Of a stretch of 54,508 nucleotides of DNA, positions 53,932 to 54,508 are shown piece after piece (the first letter of the stretch is position 1; every line of letters starts with the position of its first letter). Position numbers and translations under genes: made by a program. This DNA comes from CAADGY01 sp900696665 (GTDB taxonomy: Bacteria; Acidobacteriota; Terriglobia; Bryobacterales; Bryobacteraceae). The notes below the pieces were generated by a model, which saw nothing but the letters and a program-made list of their open reading frames with translations, searched no databases and had not been told where the DNA came from. The stretch lies in contig JAPSFM010000025.1 in assembly GCA_035063885.1 (NCBI GenBank), positions 1 through 54,508 on the forward strand. Reading direction: 5' to 3'.

Positions 53932-54508
53932 ATGAAAAATCGCTTGACTACCAGTGCCGGCGCCCCGGTCGCCGATAATCAGAACAGTCTTACCGCGGGA
54001 AGCCGTGGCCCCATTTTATTGCAGGACTATCAATTACTTGAAAAACTGGCCCATCAGAACCGCGAGCGCATCCCGGAGCGAGTAGTTCATGCCAAGGGAT
54101 GGGGAGCATTCGGCTCCTTCACTGTCACGAACGATATCACGCGTTACACGCGGGCAAAGCTCTTCAGCCAGGTTGGCAAAGCGACGGAGCTTCTAATCCG
54201 TTTCTCCACCGTCGCCGGCGAACTGGGCGCGGCCGACGCCGAACGCGACGTGCGCGGTTTTGCCATGAAGTATTACACCGAGGAAGGGAACTGGGATCTG
54301 GTTGGCAACAACACCCCGGTGTTTTTCGTTCGCGATCCGCTGAAGTTCCCCGATTTCATTCATACACAGAAGCGGCATCCCCGGACGAACCTGCGCAGCG
54401 CGACCGCGATGTGGGATTTCTGGTCGTTGAGCCCCGAGAGCCTTCACCAGGTGACGATCCTTATGTCCGATCGCGGGATTCCCGTAAGTCCGCGATTCAT
54501 GAATGGCT
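53932..54508 (+). CDS. Catalase, monofunctional haem type (3' end outside window)
   Basis: 192 residues are visible, running off the window. Breaks down hydrogen peroxide. The N-terminus reads MKNRLTTSAGAPVADNQNSL, followed by GPILLQDYQLLEKLAHQNRE, ERVVHAKGWGAFG with the catalytic His, RFSTVAGELGAADAERDVRG, and NNTPVFFVRDPLKFPDF with the distal Asn region. GIPVSPRFMNG replaces the usual GIP-x-SYRxMNG, a small local difference. A GGGAG Shine-Dalgarno 8-9 bp upstream supports the ATG at 53932. The large or small clade cannot be decided without the C-terminus. Confidence 0.93.
   Translation, partial: MKNRLTTSAGAPVADNQNSLTAGSRGPILLQDYQLLEKLAHQNRERIPERVVHAKGWGAFGSFTVTNDITRYTRAKLFSQVGKATELLIRFSTVAGELGAADAERDVRGFAMKYYTEEGNWDLVGNNTPVFFVRDPLKFPDFIHTQKRHPRTNLRSATAMWDFWSLSPESLHQVTILMSDRGIPVSPRFMNG

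Overview
The window looks like chromosomal DNA from a high-GC, Gram-negative soil bacterium of the Acidobacteriota, most likely the Bryobacterales/Solibacter group. This is an inference from gene content: three outer-membrane proteins with an N-terminal carboxypeptidase-regulatory-like domain (two of them very large Oar/TonB-receptor types), a GWxTD protein, a giant PEGA/TPR serine/threonine kinase, a YtxH/DUF948 pair and many secreted amidohydrolases. I see no IS element, prophage, CRISPR array, rRNA or tRNA. Coding density is high. Both edges cut a gene: a fused 2-oxoglutarate decarboxylase/dehydrogenase on the left and a catalase on the right.

Layout. 1-8.2 kb: Kgd-type 2-oxoglutarate enzyme, DUF4126 membrane protein, PduO-type cobalamin adenosyltransferase, a two-subunit B12-dependent acyl-CoA mutase with isobutyryl-CoA-mutase-like pocket residues, and a NYN/OST-HTH protein. 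8.2-8.5 kb: non-coding, with a dispersed hairpin repeat and a 108-bp element bounded by 12-bp inverted repeats. 8.5-12 kb: a beta-barrel protein and a GWxTD protein. 12.1-20.1 kb: a probable beta-1,2-glucan locus (Tat-exported GH144-like glucanase, ABC exporter, and a cyclic-glucan-synthase-like protein without the usual C-terminal phosphorylase domain). 20.1-21.8 kb: selD, itself a selenoprotein gene with an in-frame TGA, and pyrF. 21.9-28.7 kb: a TonB-dependent receptor paired with a secreted beta-helix protein, then an M48 lipoprotein protease. 28.7-33.2 kb: glycogen phosphorylase, YtxH, DUF948 and a CpsB-type PHP phosphatase.

33.2-41.2 kb (minus strand) is the most unusual part. A TonB-dependent receptor is followed by a carboxymuconolactone-decarboxylase/AhpD-like gene whose redox motif reads Cys-Pro-Phe-Sec, an MFS transporter, an iodothyronine-deiodinase-like gene whose catalytic motif reads GSYT-Sec-PPF, and an FAD-dependent oxidoreductase with S-layer-homology repeats. 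Both TGA codons, and the TGA of selD, are followed at nearly the same distance by a hairpin with GGU in its loop, as expected of bacterial SECIS elements. The two operon TGAs would otherwise be read as stops, and the TGA in selD hides its true N-terminus. The deiodinase-like gene also carries three single-base insertions within about 125 bp around the Sec codon.

41.3-54.5 kb: an enolase-superfamily enzyme and an amidohydrolase (plus), a SIS/SDR/MetE-like operon with overlapping genes and a candidate inverted-repeat operator (minus), the PEGA kinase, an N-acyl-D-amino-acid deacylase, a secreted methyltransferase, and the start of a catalase gene.

Taken together the region suggests an organism that makes or remodels periplasmic/extracellular glucans, takes up large substrates through Oar-like receptors, and uses selenocysteine, with selD supplying selenophosphate for at least two redox selenoproteins encoded 15-18 kb away. 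Function assignments rest on motif and family recognition by eye; no database search was run.
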